The position numbers and the translations under genes are program-made. Positions 8,756 to 20,434 of a stretch of DNA of 64,000 nt are shown one piece after another. Under the pieces are notes generated by a model. The model did no database searches and was not told the origin of the DNA. It saw only the letters and a program-made list of their open reading frames with translations. Source of the stretch: Rachicladosporium sp. CCFEE 5018 (Eukaryota; Ascomycota; Dothideomycetes; Cladosporiales; Cladosporiaceae); NCBI GenBank assembly GCA_002077045.2, contig KZ111143.1, forward strand, positions 711,405 through 775,404, in the 5' to 3' direction. Positions within the stretch are counted from its first letter, which is position 1; every line of letters starts with the position of its first letter.

Positions 8756-11584
8756 CTAGCTAGCAGTCAAACTCTCCGGACTGATCATCGCGCCATCACC
8801 GAGCCCGCCATCTTTCTCCGGATCAACGTCCATGAGATCCACGTCCCTCTCCGGCATAGTGAGCTTTAAACTCCCGATAGGCTTCATCAGCTTACTCTCT
8901 TCGTCGAGTTTCCGCTTCTTCTTTGCAGCCTGCTGTTGCTCGCGGATCGGACGCTTGCGTGGCGAGGAGATCTTGCCAGTAGGCGGTAGTCTCGGCTTAG
9001 GGAATCGTTGCTTTTGCGGCAAATCCTCATCCTCAACAAGCGCCTCATCGTGATTCTTCCTCAGCCGTTCGCGGAAGAATCCCTGCACCAGTCCTATATG
9101 ACCACCCAGCGCCTCCACACTGATCGCATCGTACGCCTCGGGTGACTCGAAGAGCTGGCCGCCTACAGCCACAGGGCCAGCGTTCTGGGCTTGGAAGCCA
9201 TTGTGGATGCGGTTTCGGAGGAGATGAAGCGGTACACTGACGCCTTGTAGGCCGAACTCTTCCATGAGGCCGAGCTCGCGGAAGCCGAAGAAGTCTTCGT
9301 CTAGGTCTTCGGCGAAATCGCCGCCGAGGAATTGCTCGGAGCCGTCGTTGAAGGCGCCGACGCCGTCTGCGCCTGCGTGATCGCCGAGGGCGGGGCGCTG
9401 GGAGGGGTGTCAGTAATTTGCGCAGAGTGTGCGCGGGAGGAGGGGAGCTTACGAGAAGGTCTGCAAGATGCGCCTTCATGCGCTCGTGCACTACGCCCAG
9501 CTTCGTCGTTAGTCGTTCGACGTCATCCTTGACGTATGTCTCGATAGCTTCGACGTCCTGTCCGTTTTCGTGTAGAGTATGCAAAATCTGCTCTTCATGT
9601 GTGAAGCGCGGCTGACCAGCCTCAGGAGGCGGCTGCTCGGAGAACTCCTTCAAGTCACCCGCGAGCTTCATGAAGAACTCTCCTGCTAAGTCCGTGACAG
9701 CATCGAGCGCCGAAGGCTGGAAGTCTTCGAAGCCAGCATGATAGAAGATCTTGCCCACGCTTCGCTTGAGCGCTGCTTTGCATACCCAAGGCGCCATGAT
9801 TGGACCATCTTCGCTCACCACCACTGTCCCGACATCCGCTTCCAGGAATGGCTCCGGATCGTACTTTTGGAACTGGTTCTGATACGTCTGCGCCTGAATC
9901 TGCATCTGCTTGACGATGCCGATCTTGGCGCAGACTTTGCGCGTTTCTTGCATTTGTCGGATGTTACCTTCCATTCGTCGTGTGAGCCCACCGTCAACAG
10001 GTTTGAATTGATCCTTCGGGAACATGCGCAGGTAATCAGAGCTCTGGGGAACCACATTACCCTCAGAGTCTGTCGTCCACTTCCATCGGTCGTCGAGCTC
10101 GGGTATGGCGGACAGGCTGCCGTAGTAGTCGGGCAGCGTCGAGTCTTCGTCCTTTTCGATGCCTTCTGCGAGCGTCTCGCCTGTGCCTGCAGGCTCGACG
10201 TCGCTCTCTGCGGTGTCGCCTTCTGTATTTGTGGCGAGAATGTCAGCTGACATCAGCTTCTGTTGTCGTTGCCATCTGCGCATGCCGGCTTTGCTACGTA
10301 GCAACGCGGGCTCGTCGGGGTTGAGGTGTTCGCCACGGAAAAGTCGATTCCTCTCAGCAGCAGCCAGAGCTCGGTCCTTCATTGTGACTTGCTTCCAGGT
10401 CTTGAAGTCAGTGTCATCTTCGTCAGGGTCCTCTTGAGCTGAGCCGAGGACAGAATTGCCTAGTCCATCGACTTCCATGAGATCTGGCTGACTTCCTGAA
10501 GCACCGTTGGCGTGCACACCGTTAGTGAGCAGCGGCGTGCTGTTACCTGCTGGCGGCGGTGTTCCGAAGCCCGCAGAGCTCGCATCGTGAGTCTCAGAGT
10601 CAGCTCGTAGGAACTCATTGCGGAGATGTGATGCTGTAGTGTGAAGTGATAGCTTAGTATCAGGCTGTGGCGTCGATTGCTCGTCGTTGATCGTAGGCAG
10701 AGCCTTCCTGGCAGACGCAGGAGCACTCTTGCCGCCTTTCTTTGGTGCTTTGCGACCACGCGAAGCCATGATGGGCGCATCGTCCTCGTCGCTGTCGTCT
10801 GCGTCGGCTGACTGCAGTCTTCGCTCTTCAGCCTCAAGCTCAGCGCGATCTCTGACTGTGATGTCCGGGATCAGAGGTATCAGCTTGTCGGTCTCCTTGC
10901 GCATGTACAAAGCCTTCTTACGGATTGGTAGCTCAGGCGCCGAATTGTACTTCAGGCAGTTAGACCAAATAAGTCCGAGATCAGTCGTGAACTCTGTCTT
11001 GCTCTTGTACTGCAATTGCTTAAGCTTCTTGATCATCGTGCCAATATCCATCGGCGACTTGATGACATTGTAGTAGTCGGGTGCCTCGCGTTTGCTCACA
11101 CGCGACAGGAACGGCTGCGCGTACTCAGACATCGCTTTGAGCTCGAGTAGGACCTTCTCGGCGGCTTCGTAGAGCTCTTCTTGTCCAACGCGCTCCTCAC
11201 TTGCCCATTTGCTGCGACCCTTGCGGACCTCCGAGATGAGTGTGCGAAGTTGCGTGTCCGAGGCTTTGACCATGTCGCGCTTATGATCGATACGTGCGAT
11301 GAGATGCTTGAGAGTGAGACTTGATGCGCCCAGGTCGGCACTACCGAGAGAGCCCTGTGTTGCGACAGCTGGGGCTGAGGTCGGCTGCGTAGTCGAGGCA
11401 CCATCATGGTCTCCTGACAGCTCGTTTTCGATGTCCCTGTCCAGCTCCTCCTGCTTCTGCTGCTCCAGCATGGCGTCCCTATCATTCTCGAATGTGAAGA
11501 ACATAGTCTGGAAGTCGCGCTTGGCAGCTTCAGCCGCGGCTTTCTTGTCTTCCTCCAGTTGCTTGCGCACATCCTCAGGCTTGG
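8756..11584 (-). CDS. SPT7: SPT7, SAGA complex subunit with bromodomain and histone fold (5' end lost in gap)
   Basis: The gene reads leftwards. Its 5' end is missing at the N gap. Exon 9453-11584 and exon 8756-9397 are joined across a 55-bp intron (9398-9452, GTAAGC...CCAG), in frame. Near the N-terminal side, at about 10940-11140, is a clear bromodomain (PFLSRVSKREAPDYYNVIKS, then IWSNCLKYN). A long acidic low-complexity middle follows. A histone-fold segment lies around 9560-9790 (KRSVGKIFYHAGFEDFQPSA). The C-terminus carries a KRPIREQQQAAKKKRKLDEE nuclear-type basic patch. In yeast, Spt7 scaffolds SAGA assembly, its histone fold pairs with Ada1, and its bromodomain is not essential. The visible part is ~925 residues; the conserved FQTMFFTFENDRD segment lies near its start, so little N-terminal protein should be missing. 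The frame stays open after the TAG (see 8495-8755). Confidence 0.92.
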
Positions 11585-11684
11585 NNNNNNNNNNNNNNNN
11601 NNNNNNNNNNNNNNNNNNNNNNNNNNNNNNNNNNNNNNNNNNNNNNNNNNNNNNNNNNNNNNNNNNNNNNNNNNNNNNNNNNNN
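11585..11684. other. Assembly gap, 100 N
   Basis: Exactly 100 N, the usual placeholder for a gap of unknown size. It cuts SPT7 on its left side and a beta-glucosidase gene on its right side, two genes that would otherwise run into each other. Confidence 0.99.
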
Positions 11685-12920
11685 CGCATTCGAGATACCA
11701 ACATCCTCCTGTCAGACTACGAGAACCCACGGGTCAAGACTGACCTGTTCTGGTGCGACATCGATGGTAAGTACACACCAGACGAGACCGGCGAGTACGA
11801 GTTCAGCTGCTCCGTTGCCGGCACAGCTCAGGTCTTCGTCGATGGCAAGCTTGTAGTGGACAACCTCACTCGTCAAAGTCCCGGCGACTCCTTCTTCGGC
11901 ATCGGCACTGTCGAAGAGCTCGGCTCCATCCAGCTCGAGGCAAACAAGGAGTACGACATCCACGTCGAATTCGGCACAATGCCCACCCTGACCTACAAAA
12001 AAGACGGCGTCACTGCCTTCGGCGCAGGCGGCATTCGTCTCGGCTGCTTCCGCAAAGTCTGCCTGAAGACTGAGATCGAGCGCGCTATCGCTCTAGCATC
12101 AGAAGTCGACCAAGTCATTATCTGCACTGGCTTGAACGGCGACTGGGAATCAGAAGGCTACGATAGACCACACATGGACCTTCCGCCCGGCTCCGACGAC
12201 CTGATTGAAGCGGTCCTCAAAGCAAACCCAAACACAGCCATCGTAGTCCAATCCGGCACGCCCGTCACAATGCCCTGGCGCGACCAAGCACCGGCTATCA
12301 TCCAAGCCTGGTACGGCGGCAACGAAACCGGCAACGCCATCGCAGACGTAGTCTTCGGCGACGTGAACCCCAGCGGAAAACTCCCGCTATCCTTCCCAAC
12401 CCGCAACGAAGATAACCCCGCGTTCCTGAACTACATCAGCGACGACAACCGCGTCCTCTACGGCGAGGACGTCTTCGTCGGCTACCGCTTCTACGATAAA
12501 ACGAAATCCACGCCGTCCTTCCCCTTCGGCCACGGTCTAAGCTACACTACGTTCTCACTCTCGGACCTTTCACTCACGGACTCCAACGACCTCATCACGC
12601 TCACAGCCTCCGTCAAGAACACCGGCTCCCTCCCCGGCGCCGAGGTCGTACAAGCTTACGTCTCTGCTCGCACGCCCAGCATCGCGCGCCCAGTCAAAGA
12701 ACTCAAAGGCTTCACCAAAGCCTTCCTCCAACCCGGCGAAAGTAAGCCCGTGGAAATCTCCTTCGAGAAGAAGTACGCCACGAGCTTCTACGCCGAGGGC
12801 CGCGCGGCGTGGCAGAGCGAAAAGGGCGTGTATGATGTGCGCGTCGGCACTTCGAGCGCGAGTTTGCCGTTGAAAGCGGAGTTTGAAGTGGCCAAGACGA
12901 GCTGGTGGAAAGGGGTGTGA
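11685..12920 (+). CDS. GH3 beta-glucosidase, copy B, 3' part only
   Basis: Frame enters directly from the gap (RIRDTNILLSDYENPRVK) and ends at TGA 12918-12920, giving the last 411 residues. It holds part of the PA14 region inserted in the GH3 C-terminal domain, the AWYGGNETGNAIADVVFG loop that should carry the acid/base Glu, and the Fn3-like tail (SLPGAEVVQAYVS). The N-terminal catalytic barrel with the nucleophile Asp is missing, lost to the gap rather than mutated. Compared with the complete copy at 37349-39944, it is identical for 641 bases, then differs at few sites to ~12546. It is heavily diverged at ~12547-12757, then nearly identical again through the stop and ~200 bp of 3' flank. The stop is TGA here and TAA in the other copy. 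Confidence 0.93.
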   Translation, partial: RIRDTNILLSDYENPRVKTDLFWCDIDGKYTPDETGEYEFSCSVAGTAQVFVDGKLVVDNLTRQSPGDSFFGIGTVEELGSIQLEANKEYDIHVEFGTMPTLTYKKDGVTAFGAGGIRLGCFRKVCLKTEIERAIALASEVDQVIICTGLNGDWESEGYDRPHMDLPPGSDDLIEAVLKANPNTAIVVQSGTPVTMPWRDQAPAIIQAWYGGNETGNAIADVVFGDVNPSGKLPLSFPTRNEDNPAFLNYISDDNRVLYGEDVFVGYRFYDKTKSTPSFPFGHGLSYTTFSLSDLSLTDSNDLITLTASVKNTGSLPGAEVVQAYVSARTPSIARPVKELKGFTKAFLQPGESKPVEISFEKKYATSFYAEGRAAWQSEKGVYDVRVGTSSASLPLKAEFEVAKTSWWKGV

Positions 12921-13445
12921 GTGTGAGAGATGTGAGAGATGTGCGGGATACCCCTTCTGTCGCTTCTTCCTCTTGGTTCTTGGTGCGGTTTGGCAGAGCG
13001 CGAGCATACCGCGCCGGTTGGGGAATTTGGGGGTTGGGGCGTTTTCGGGGAGGGGGACGGGATAGATGATGGGGGGTAATGGGTTATGCAGCATATGAAT
13101 CAAATCTCCAACAATACTCAACCTACGCGCGTGAAATGGAAATCGGAACAGATTGGATGCAGCGAAACGCCTCCTCCAATGCATCTGATGCTGAGCTATC
13201 TAAAGTCCTCCCTTCACTGACCCATTGGGTATCGCATGCAACCACACCAGCCTTGTCTCGCTCACATCCATGCCGTCCGCCCCTCACTCATAGCGTTGCG
13301 TCGCTAGGGAGCCTATGGTGCTGTTTTCAAGCCCTCAGGCATGGGCGGCACCATACTCACCTCATTCATCCAAGTCCACCCTCATCTCCCTCACATCGTG
13401 CACCGAAACCCGCTCGACATCTAGTCGACATCCCATACATCACAC
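12921..13445. other. Intergenic region between convergent GH3 and PSE1 genes, copy B
   Basis: 525 bp with no gene seen. It matches 39945-40470 almost base for base apart from a few changes (for example an AGA indel near 12930 and changes near 13141), although it is non-coding. Confidence 0.6.
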
Positions 13446-16400
13446 TTAACTAAAGAACGCCATAGCCGTCTCCCTACTCCCCTCTCCCAGACCCGCAAAA
13501 AGCTGGTTCGCATCCAATCCCGCAGTTTGCACCAGCTTCTTAGCAGCCACTACGATTCGCTGCGCCAGCTGAACTTGCAGAGTCTCGGCTTCAAGAGCCT
13601 GCACGATAGCGGTGAAGCAGGCGGACGCCTTGGCGAGTGGCGCAGGGTGTTGTCTAAGTAGCCGCATGTTAGTAAGTGATAGAAAAGGGCGACACAGTAA
13701 GGGAAAGGGTAACGTACCGATCGATGAGCTCAGCGAGGAACGCGTAAGCAAAGGGCGCGGCTTCCTCGTCGTTGACGACTGGTAACGTGTCGATCCAAGC
13801 CGAGATCACTTCGTCGACACCCGGACTCGTCACCTTGCCCGCATTGAATCGCAGGATCTTGGCGATAGAGGCGCAGGCGTTCTCCGTCGCGAATACGCCA
13901 CCACTGTCATCATCGCTCCTCGCCCCAGGCCTCTGAGTGACCTGGAAGAGGATGGGAAGAGAGGCAGCCGCGAACTCAGCCCAAGGCTCTCCGCCCTTGT
14001 GAGCAGCGACACCAGCACCGTAACAAGCCGCTTGCCGGTTCGCAGGCACATCGTCGCGCATACCGTCGATAAGAGGCTGAATGATGTGTGAAGAGTAAGT
14101 CCAACTCCCCGGCCCACAGAACTCAAGCACATCGTCGAAGATACACAGCGCCCATTGCCGCTGCGTTGGATCCGGGGAGGAGACGAAGAGGTCGTAGTAA
14201 CTCAACAGCCTTTCCCAGTGCGGTACGAAGCTCTGGCCTTGGTTCTTGAAGATCGTGTGGAAGGCTTTGTTCATGTCAGACAGCAGGGTCTGGTCGTCTT
14301 CAATCTCGAGTTGCAGGTCGTCGTCTAACTCTTCGCCTTCATCGCGGTCTGCAGCCTCGGCGTTGCGTTCTGTGACGCGGATTTGGTAGTCTTTCAGCAC
14401 GGACTCGGCGGAGGAGATGAACTTCTCCATGTCTGGATTTGAGAGGCAGTCTTTGCCAGTCACTTCGACGGACTCGTAGAAGCATTGATACATCTCCGCC
14501 AACGTCTCGATGGCCGGCTCAGTTTCCAGCACTTCTAGGACTTTCTCGAGAGTCTTGGTCCAGAGGTCTCGGTAGGCGGGGGAGTCTAGGCCGTGCGCGG
14601 CCTTGAAGGAGTTGAGGAGTTGCGGGATGGCTTTTGCGGCTGCGACGCGGACGGGGTCGTGGAAGAAGAAGGCGATGCCGGAGTAGGCTACTTGGTCCAT
14701 GATCTCGGGGACGTACTGTGCGAAGCCGGCTTCGAGTTTCGAGGCGTAGACTGTGATGAGCTCGATGGCCATGTACTTGTCGTCGAGTGTGGAGGTCTTG
14801 ATGCCGATATATTTACCCTTGATAGGCACGAGTTCCCAGCCTTCCTCCATTTGAGCGACGTTGTCGTCGTCCTCGAGAAGCTGAATATCCGCCTTCGCAG
14901 TGGCGAGTTTGAGCAGCGGAGGCATGACGGCAGGTAGATATGGGACGAAGTCTTGGCCGAGTACGCGACACATGCGGCCCCAGCAATGAAGCAAATACTG
15001 CTCCTGTGGGTCGTCGTCGTCGATGAGTGAGCCCTGCACAGTGCCGAGGATGTTGACGAGTTGTACCGCGTCTTGACCCATGCGCTCTTTGCCAACTGCG
15101 ATTGCGATGAGAGTCGCACACTCCATGGCCTTTGCTCGCAGAAGTCTGAGCTCGCGCTCATTGGGCTGTGTGAGAACGTTGAACAGCAACGGCATCAGCC
15201 TGCCGTACCACTTGCCAAAAGCACCCTCGGCCGAATCTGCTACGGTTGCAATAGTTGATAGCGCCTGCTCCTGCACGAAGCGCTTCGGATTCTGCAGCAA
15301 TTGCATGAGCTGCTCGAGCAGTGCATCCAAGTAAGGCTCCAGCGTGCTCTTCTCCGACTCCTCACAAAAGTTCACCAACGCCGCTGCTGCATGGCTCTGC
15401 ACCCTCGGCTCCGGCGCGCCAAGCACAGGTATCAGAGCCTGCAGCACCACACGATCGTACTTCGTTTGCATTGTGCCTTTGAAGTCACTGCTCATCTGTC
15501 CCAGCGCATTGCACCCAGCCCACCTCACTCTTGGGTGTGGGTCCGACAGCGCAGGCACGACCAACTCCAGCACCTTATTCAGCTCCGCCTCCATCAGATC
15601 CGCGCAGCCCTCCGAGATGGCTGAGATGGCCATAAGTGCCGCGTGTCGATCCCTCCAATTACTCGACGTGATCATGCGCGGTAGCCACGTGAATGTAGGC
15701 GGTAACACAGCAGCGCCTCCCAGCTTGTTCGCAAGTCGATCCATACACTGCTCGCCAGCCACGTGGTTCGAATCACTCTCATCGGCGTCCAGATCCTCTT
15801 GCGCGTTCCACTCCTCGGCGTCCTCATCATCAAGTCCCACGTCAGTCATCATTGCGTGACCATGTTCTCCGTATATGCCGGCTCCTTCCTGCACATCGCT
15901 GGGTTGTAGTCTGCGAACGTAGCCATCAATTCGAGTGCATTCTGGCGACATTGGTCATCCAGATCCTTGTCGGAGATCATGCTTATAGTCAACCCGACCA
16001 ATTGCGAGAAGACACCCTTGAACATCTTCGAGCTCGCCTCCGCCAACTCAATGACTGTCACTAACGCCTTCGTGAGTTGCTCCGAGTCTCCTGCCTCTTT
16101 CAGCGGCACAAGTGTGTTCAGGATCTCGGGGATGAGCGCGTAGTACTTGTGCTGGCTCTTCTTATTCAAGCTCTGAAAGAAGCTGGCAAACGCCTGCATG
16201 GTCGCTAGCCGCACCTCTGCATCCTCGTCTCGAATTCCGCGGTTGAAGACCTCCAATACAGCGCTCTCATGCTGCTTTTCGATTATTCCCGGCGTAGACT
16301 CGAAGATCTTAAACGCGCTCTGTCGCATATCCGCCGACGGTGAATTCGAAGCCTGAAACAACGCGCTGAGCAGTTCTGGCCAAGTATCTCGCGAGCCGTC

Positions 16401-16889
16401 GGGTGAGAGCACCTGCTCATCAGTATACTGTCGCGCAAGCTCTGCGATGCCATCACCGATCTTGTGGCGGATGTGGCCCTTTTGCTCTTGCGCGTGTGCT
16501 TCCAGCAACTTCGACCGGATCTGAGACTGTTGGCCATGATTCAGATGCAGGAAGAGGTCTTTCGTCTCGCCACTTTGGACCTCCTTGACTGCTCGGGCTG
16601 AGACTCGCCGGAAGAGGACTGCTGCGAACGCTCGTACCTACTTGCTTGATCAGATTACTGCCACTGCTCATTCGAGGCACGCCTCTATCTTCTCATATGT
16701 ACTCACTCCCTCGTCCTCCGACCCTGCCATCTGCTCCGCCAAGCCCATCAACAGCATCTCCGGCCGCTGATTGACCCATTGCTCACTCAGTTCCTTCTCA
16801 GCGTTTGCCCGGATTGTGTTGTCTGTCGATTGCAGCCCCTGCAGTAACGTGCCGAGTGCTTGATGCACTTCCGGCGAGAGTGCCGACAT
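13446..16889 (-). pseudogene. PSE1: PSE1/KAP121 karyopherin (importin beta-3), copy B, frameshifted
   Basis: Exons by comparison with copy C: 16707-16889, 13718-16637 and 13446-13653, with introns of 69 and 64 bp. The start MSALSPEVHQALGTLL and downstream HEAT repeats identify a Pse1/importin-5 type karyopherin. Exon 2 is 10 bp shorter than in copy C. Near 15850, 13 bases of copy C are replaced by 3, so that ENMVTQ is followed at once by TGA (15849-15851). Translation would stop after ~323 of 1106 residues. The downstream sequence remains open in the shifted frame and still encodes the rest of the protein, so decay is recent or the deletion is an assembly error. Pse1 is essential in yeast; the intact copy C would cover the loss. 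Confidence 0.85.
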
Positions 16890-17682
16890 ATTGGCTGTCT
16901 ATGCTATGCGTTGTCTGGACGTTCGAATCTTTGCTGGTTGGTTCAGATAATTCCTCAGACGGAGGATTCGCGGTATGTATGGCGCATGCGAGGGATGTCG
17001 ATGTGGTGGACCAGGAGTGGAATGTCTGACACACACGTCGGCAATGCAAGAAAGATTCAAATTGCTCTGAGTAAACAGTACTGCGACGGGCCTAATGTTT
17101 ATTGAAGTCGTTTGGACACGATCGCAACATTACCTGAATTATTCTGGGCGCGAAATGCAGGGTCCACACGCGTCGATCAACATGCCTCGCGGCTCGAGCG
17201 CAAGAATTATGTAGTCACGTGCTACGTTATTTGTGTATACATTACAGGTGAAGGAAGCGATGAGACAAGAGTCAAGGAAGATAACAACGTAGCACGCAAC
17301 GATCGTAAGGAGCGGACCACTCGAGACGGCCTCACAGTCAATACTGCAGGTAAATTGGCACCGCGACAACGAATCGCTGCTAGCGTCACCCTGGAGAGAA
17401 GACAACCTTTCTTCTCACTGATAGCGTAGCTGCGTATGCACAGTCGCGGCCCCGCATACACCAGCGTTCTCGGTGATAGAGAGTCCTGAAGCGGTCTGCT
17501 TCCTTTGCCATCCGTAAGTGTAGGAGCTTCGAGTCCTTGTCTATCATCGTAGCCTCGTGCTCATTGATCATCACGCCGCTCGTATGGAACGCACGCGATC
17601 CCTGCCAACGCCATCGCTAATCATTGAGTCGTCCACCCCATGCCAAATCGTATGCACATGTCTCTCTCCTTCCAAACTCCTC
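16890..17682. other. Intergenic region between PSE1 and SDS23, copy B
   Basis: About 790 bp upstream of PSE1 and downstream of SDS23, both on the minus strand. No gene or RNA is recognised. It aligns with 43917-44685 with several small indels, for example extra bases near 17216-17228 and 17354-17366. Confidence 0.5.
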
Positions 17683-19346
17683 TCACCGATGTGCAGCCCC
17701 ACTACCACTCCTCCTTAACTCCCCACTCCCACTCAGGAACTCAGCGCTGGGCCTTACGCCCTCCATACTTGGTCTCAGACTAGCCGAGCTGCTTCTCCGT
17801 CGCCTCTGCCTCTCCTCTTCAGGGTCGCGCGGACTCAGTCCACTAGCTCTCGCGAACAAATTGAGGACGTCCGTCAGACTGACCACACCACTCAGCCGAC
17901 CGGACATATTCTGGCCCTGCATCTGCGCCGCTGTCACTGAGACGCCGGGAGCTGTATTCGTGTAGGGCGGTCCGGTTAGACTATGACTAGATCCCGAACG
18001 CTCTGACAGTCCACCGCTGCTATTGTTGTTGTGCTGAAGACTGAATGGTGGCATGGCCACGCTGTAGACGCTGGGTGAGGGAGGGACTGAAGTGGCGGGT
18101 GAGGGAGCTTCGACGATCCACATGCGATGTGAGCGAGTGGCAACGAGCTTGGCGACTGTGTGTGAGAGTGTGCTTGTTGGATTGACGTGAAAGACTGGAA
18201 ATGAGTCTTTCCCGTCTGCCATGCCGCGTTCGGATAGGATGACGGAGATGAAGTGGATGCAGGAGCCAGTCAAGAGAGGTATCGAGGAGGTATCTGTGAG
18301 GAGCTGAGATGGCGGTCAGTATGTGAGCATGACCACAGGGCTGTCGAGGCTGAGAGGAGCAACTTACGCGAACATCGACGTGGCTAATGTTGCCCACCAC
18401 GTGCTTCTGATTGTCGAGGACTGGCAGACTAGTGACACCTTCGTCGTTCATGATCTGGAGGGCAGTCTTGAGAGGTGCATCGCCGTTAATTGACAGCACC
18501 TCCTTGTCGCCCAGCCGCAGCTCTCGCAGTGCCCTCGCGTACAGCGACTCTGTAACGCTGAAGTTCTGGTGGTTCTCCCAGAAGAATCGCACCAGCCGCA
18601 ATTGACTGAGCACGCCCACCACTTCTGACGTTCCCTCTTTGACAATGTCGATGTGAGCCACCTCCGAGCACCTCCATCGCCTTGGTCAGATCTGCAGTAT
18701 GCGGGAGAAACGCCGGCATCTCCCTCGCTCCTAGATGATCTAGCAGATCTGCCAGAGGTATCGCTTCTCCCGTCCTCGCCCTGTCCGCCAATTTCCCAGC
18801 ACTCCCATCCGGCGCCGACAACCCCAACACCAACAACAAATAAGCATTCAAATCACTATAATCAAACGTCGCAATCGCCGTCTTCGTCTTCGTGCTCTCC
18901 CTCACCAGAATCACATTCGGCGCCCCACTCTTAACCAACAGCTTTGTAGTCCCCTCAATGCTACTATCCATCTGCACAAACCGCACCTCATCCGGATCCG
19001 TGATCTCCGCCACGCCAATGCTCCGCCAATCCCTTCCACGGAACCTGTCGTCGCCGGACATCTTCACCGGCGGATTCTTCAATAGCTCAGCCAGCGCGGC
19101 GCCGGAGAAGGAGTGTTGACGCTGCGTGCGTGGGGAGGGTGGGTAGTTGCGGAGGTTTTCGGCGAAGGAGGAGCGGTGGGAGACGGATGGGGAGAGGGCA
19201 CCTTCTTTACGGGGGGTGGACAGGGGCGTGTTGGAGGATGTTGATATAGCTGAGGTCGATGTGGTGGCCGGATTGAGGATTGGCGATGGGCGCCGGTTGC
19301 GGCCGGCTGATGAGGGCTGGTCGTCTGATGATGATGAGGGGCCCAT
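17683..19346 (-). pseudogene. SDS23: SDS23-like CBS-domain protein, copy B, frameshifted
   Basis: Exons 18368-19346 and 17683-18303 around a 64-bp intron (18304-18367). The protein has a Ser/Pro-rich N-terminus, then tandem CBS-domain repeats (MNDEGVTSLPVLDNQKHVVG and FPVFHVNPTSTLSHTVAKLV are typical), and an Arg/Ser-rich tail. Fungal Sds23/Moc1 proteins bind and inhibit PP2A-type phosphatases and link nutrient state to cell division. Exon 1 is 979 bp against 984 bp in copy C. Near 18646-18650, GCTGATC on the coding strand is replaced by AC, a net loss of 5 bp after GGGSHR. Translation would run into ~45 wrong residues and stop at 18486, giving 286 instead of 534 residues and losing the C-terminal CBS repeats. 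The rest of the frame remains conserved. Confidence 0.85.
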
Positions 19347-20434
19347 TGCGACGCGTGGAAGGAGCGAGGTGAGCTGCGGCTTCGGCTCTAGGAGTTGCCG
19401 AGTGTTGGCATCCTTTGTTGGTTGCGAGTCTTGCTGACGATGTGATGTGATACTTTCTCCGCATCACTGGAGCTCTCGAATTTGACGCACTCAAAGTTGC
19501 GGTATCAAGAGCTTCATCGTCACGTGCGGCACGATGCCGAGAATGACATGGGTGGTTATCTTAGCGCCGTTCGTCTGCATCTTCTTCATCGCTTCGAGCT
19601 GAGAGACCAGCCGTGAAACGGCTAGCCATAGAGCGTATCGCCGTACGATCTTCAGTCTGGAGATGACTGAGACATGCTACAAGGCCCCAGCTCACATGAA
19701 GAGGATGTCAGCCCCAAGATGCTCGAGCCAAGACAACTCCGTCGATTTTGCCAGCCGCATGATCTTCGGCAGGGGGTTTAATTTCATCCCACTTCGCGCC
19801 CCCGCCTGCACGATTCTTCGGTTCAAGTGATGCACATCCAAACCTTCTTACACCGCTGAGTAATATCCACCCAAAGGAACCACCAAACTCTCGCATTCCA
19901 TCGCGACGACCGCATGGCGCAAGCACAGCGGTTCCATCGATTGACTCACGGCTCGCAGCACCGCCATGCTACCGAACCGATCTTTCAGCTGATAACCGCG
20001 CGCGTAAGAGCGGTTGGATGCGCGTGTAGCTGGAGTTACCTTACCGCCGTGTCTCGTGTCGCACGTGGATGAGTCAAAGGGCGGATTACCAATGCATAGG
20101 GCGTCTAGGTATGAGGGGTTGGTGTGTGCATGTAAGCGGTGTCTCCGATGAGCCGTCGATACATGTGAGCAGATAAGTATTGCAGCAAAGCAATCTCTTC
20201 CTGTATTTGTTTCACCACAAGAAATTTCTGCTGTACGACTGATCGGTTGCATCTCGCAAACGCTCGCTCCCACCTCGGCGTGGCCAAGATAAGACCGCGT
20301 GCCTTTGCTCAATCAGGGTGTCTCAACTGTGCGACAGTATCTTGCAAGCAAAACTTATTGCCTCACGACTCTCCTCGATTCTCATCATTCCGGCGAAAGC
20401 TACACTACCACCAATTCCTCACAACACCACCAAG
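19347..20434. promoter_or_regulatory. Divergent intergenic region SDS23 / acidic unknown gene, copy B
   Basis: 1.09 kb between two divergent genes, so it should contain both promoters. A block at about 19725-19985 is much more like its counterpart (46735-46980) than the sequence around it, including GAGTAATATCCACCCAAAGG and neighbouring words. No coding potential convinces me: the minus-strand frame over the block is not conserved in length between the copies. Confidence 0.45.

Noticed and set aside
11559..12920. A GH3 frame that appears to start left of the N gap
   Set aside because: The start would lie in antisense SPT7 coding sequence across the gap; the open frame through N is an artefact.
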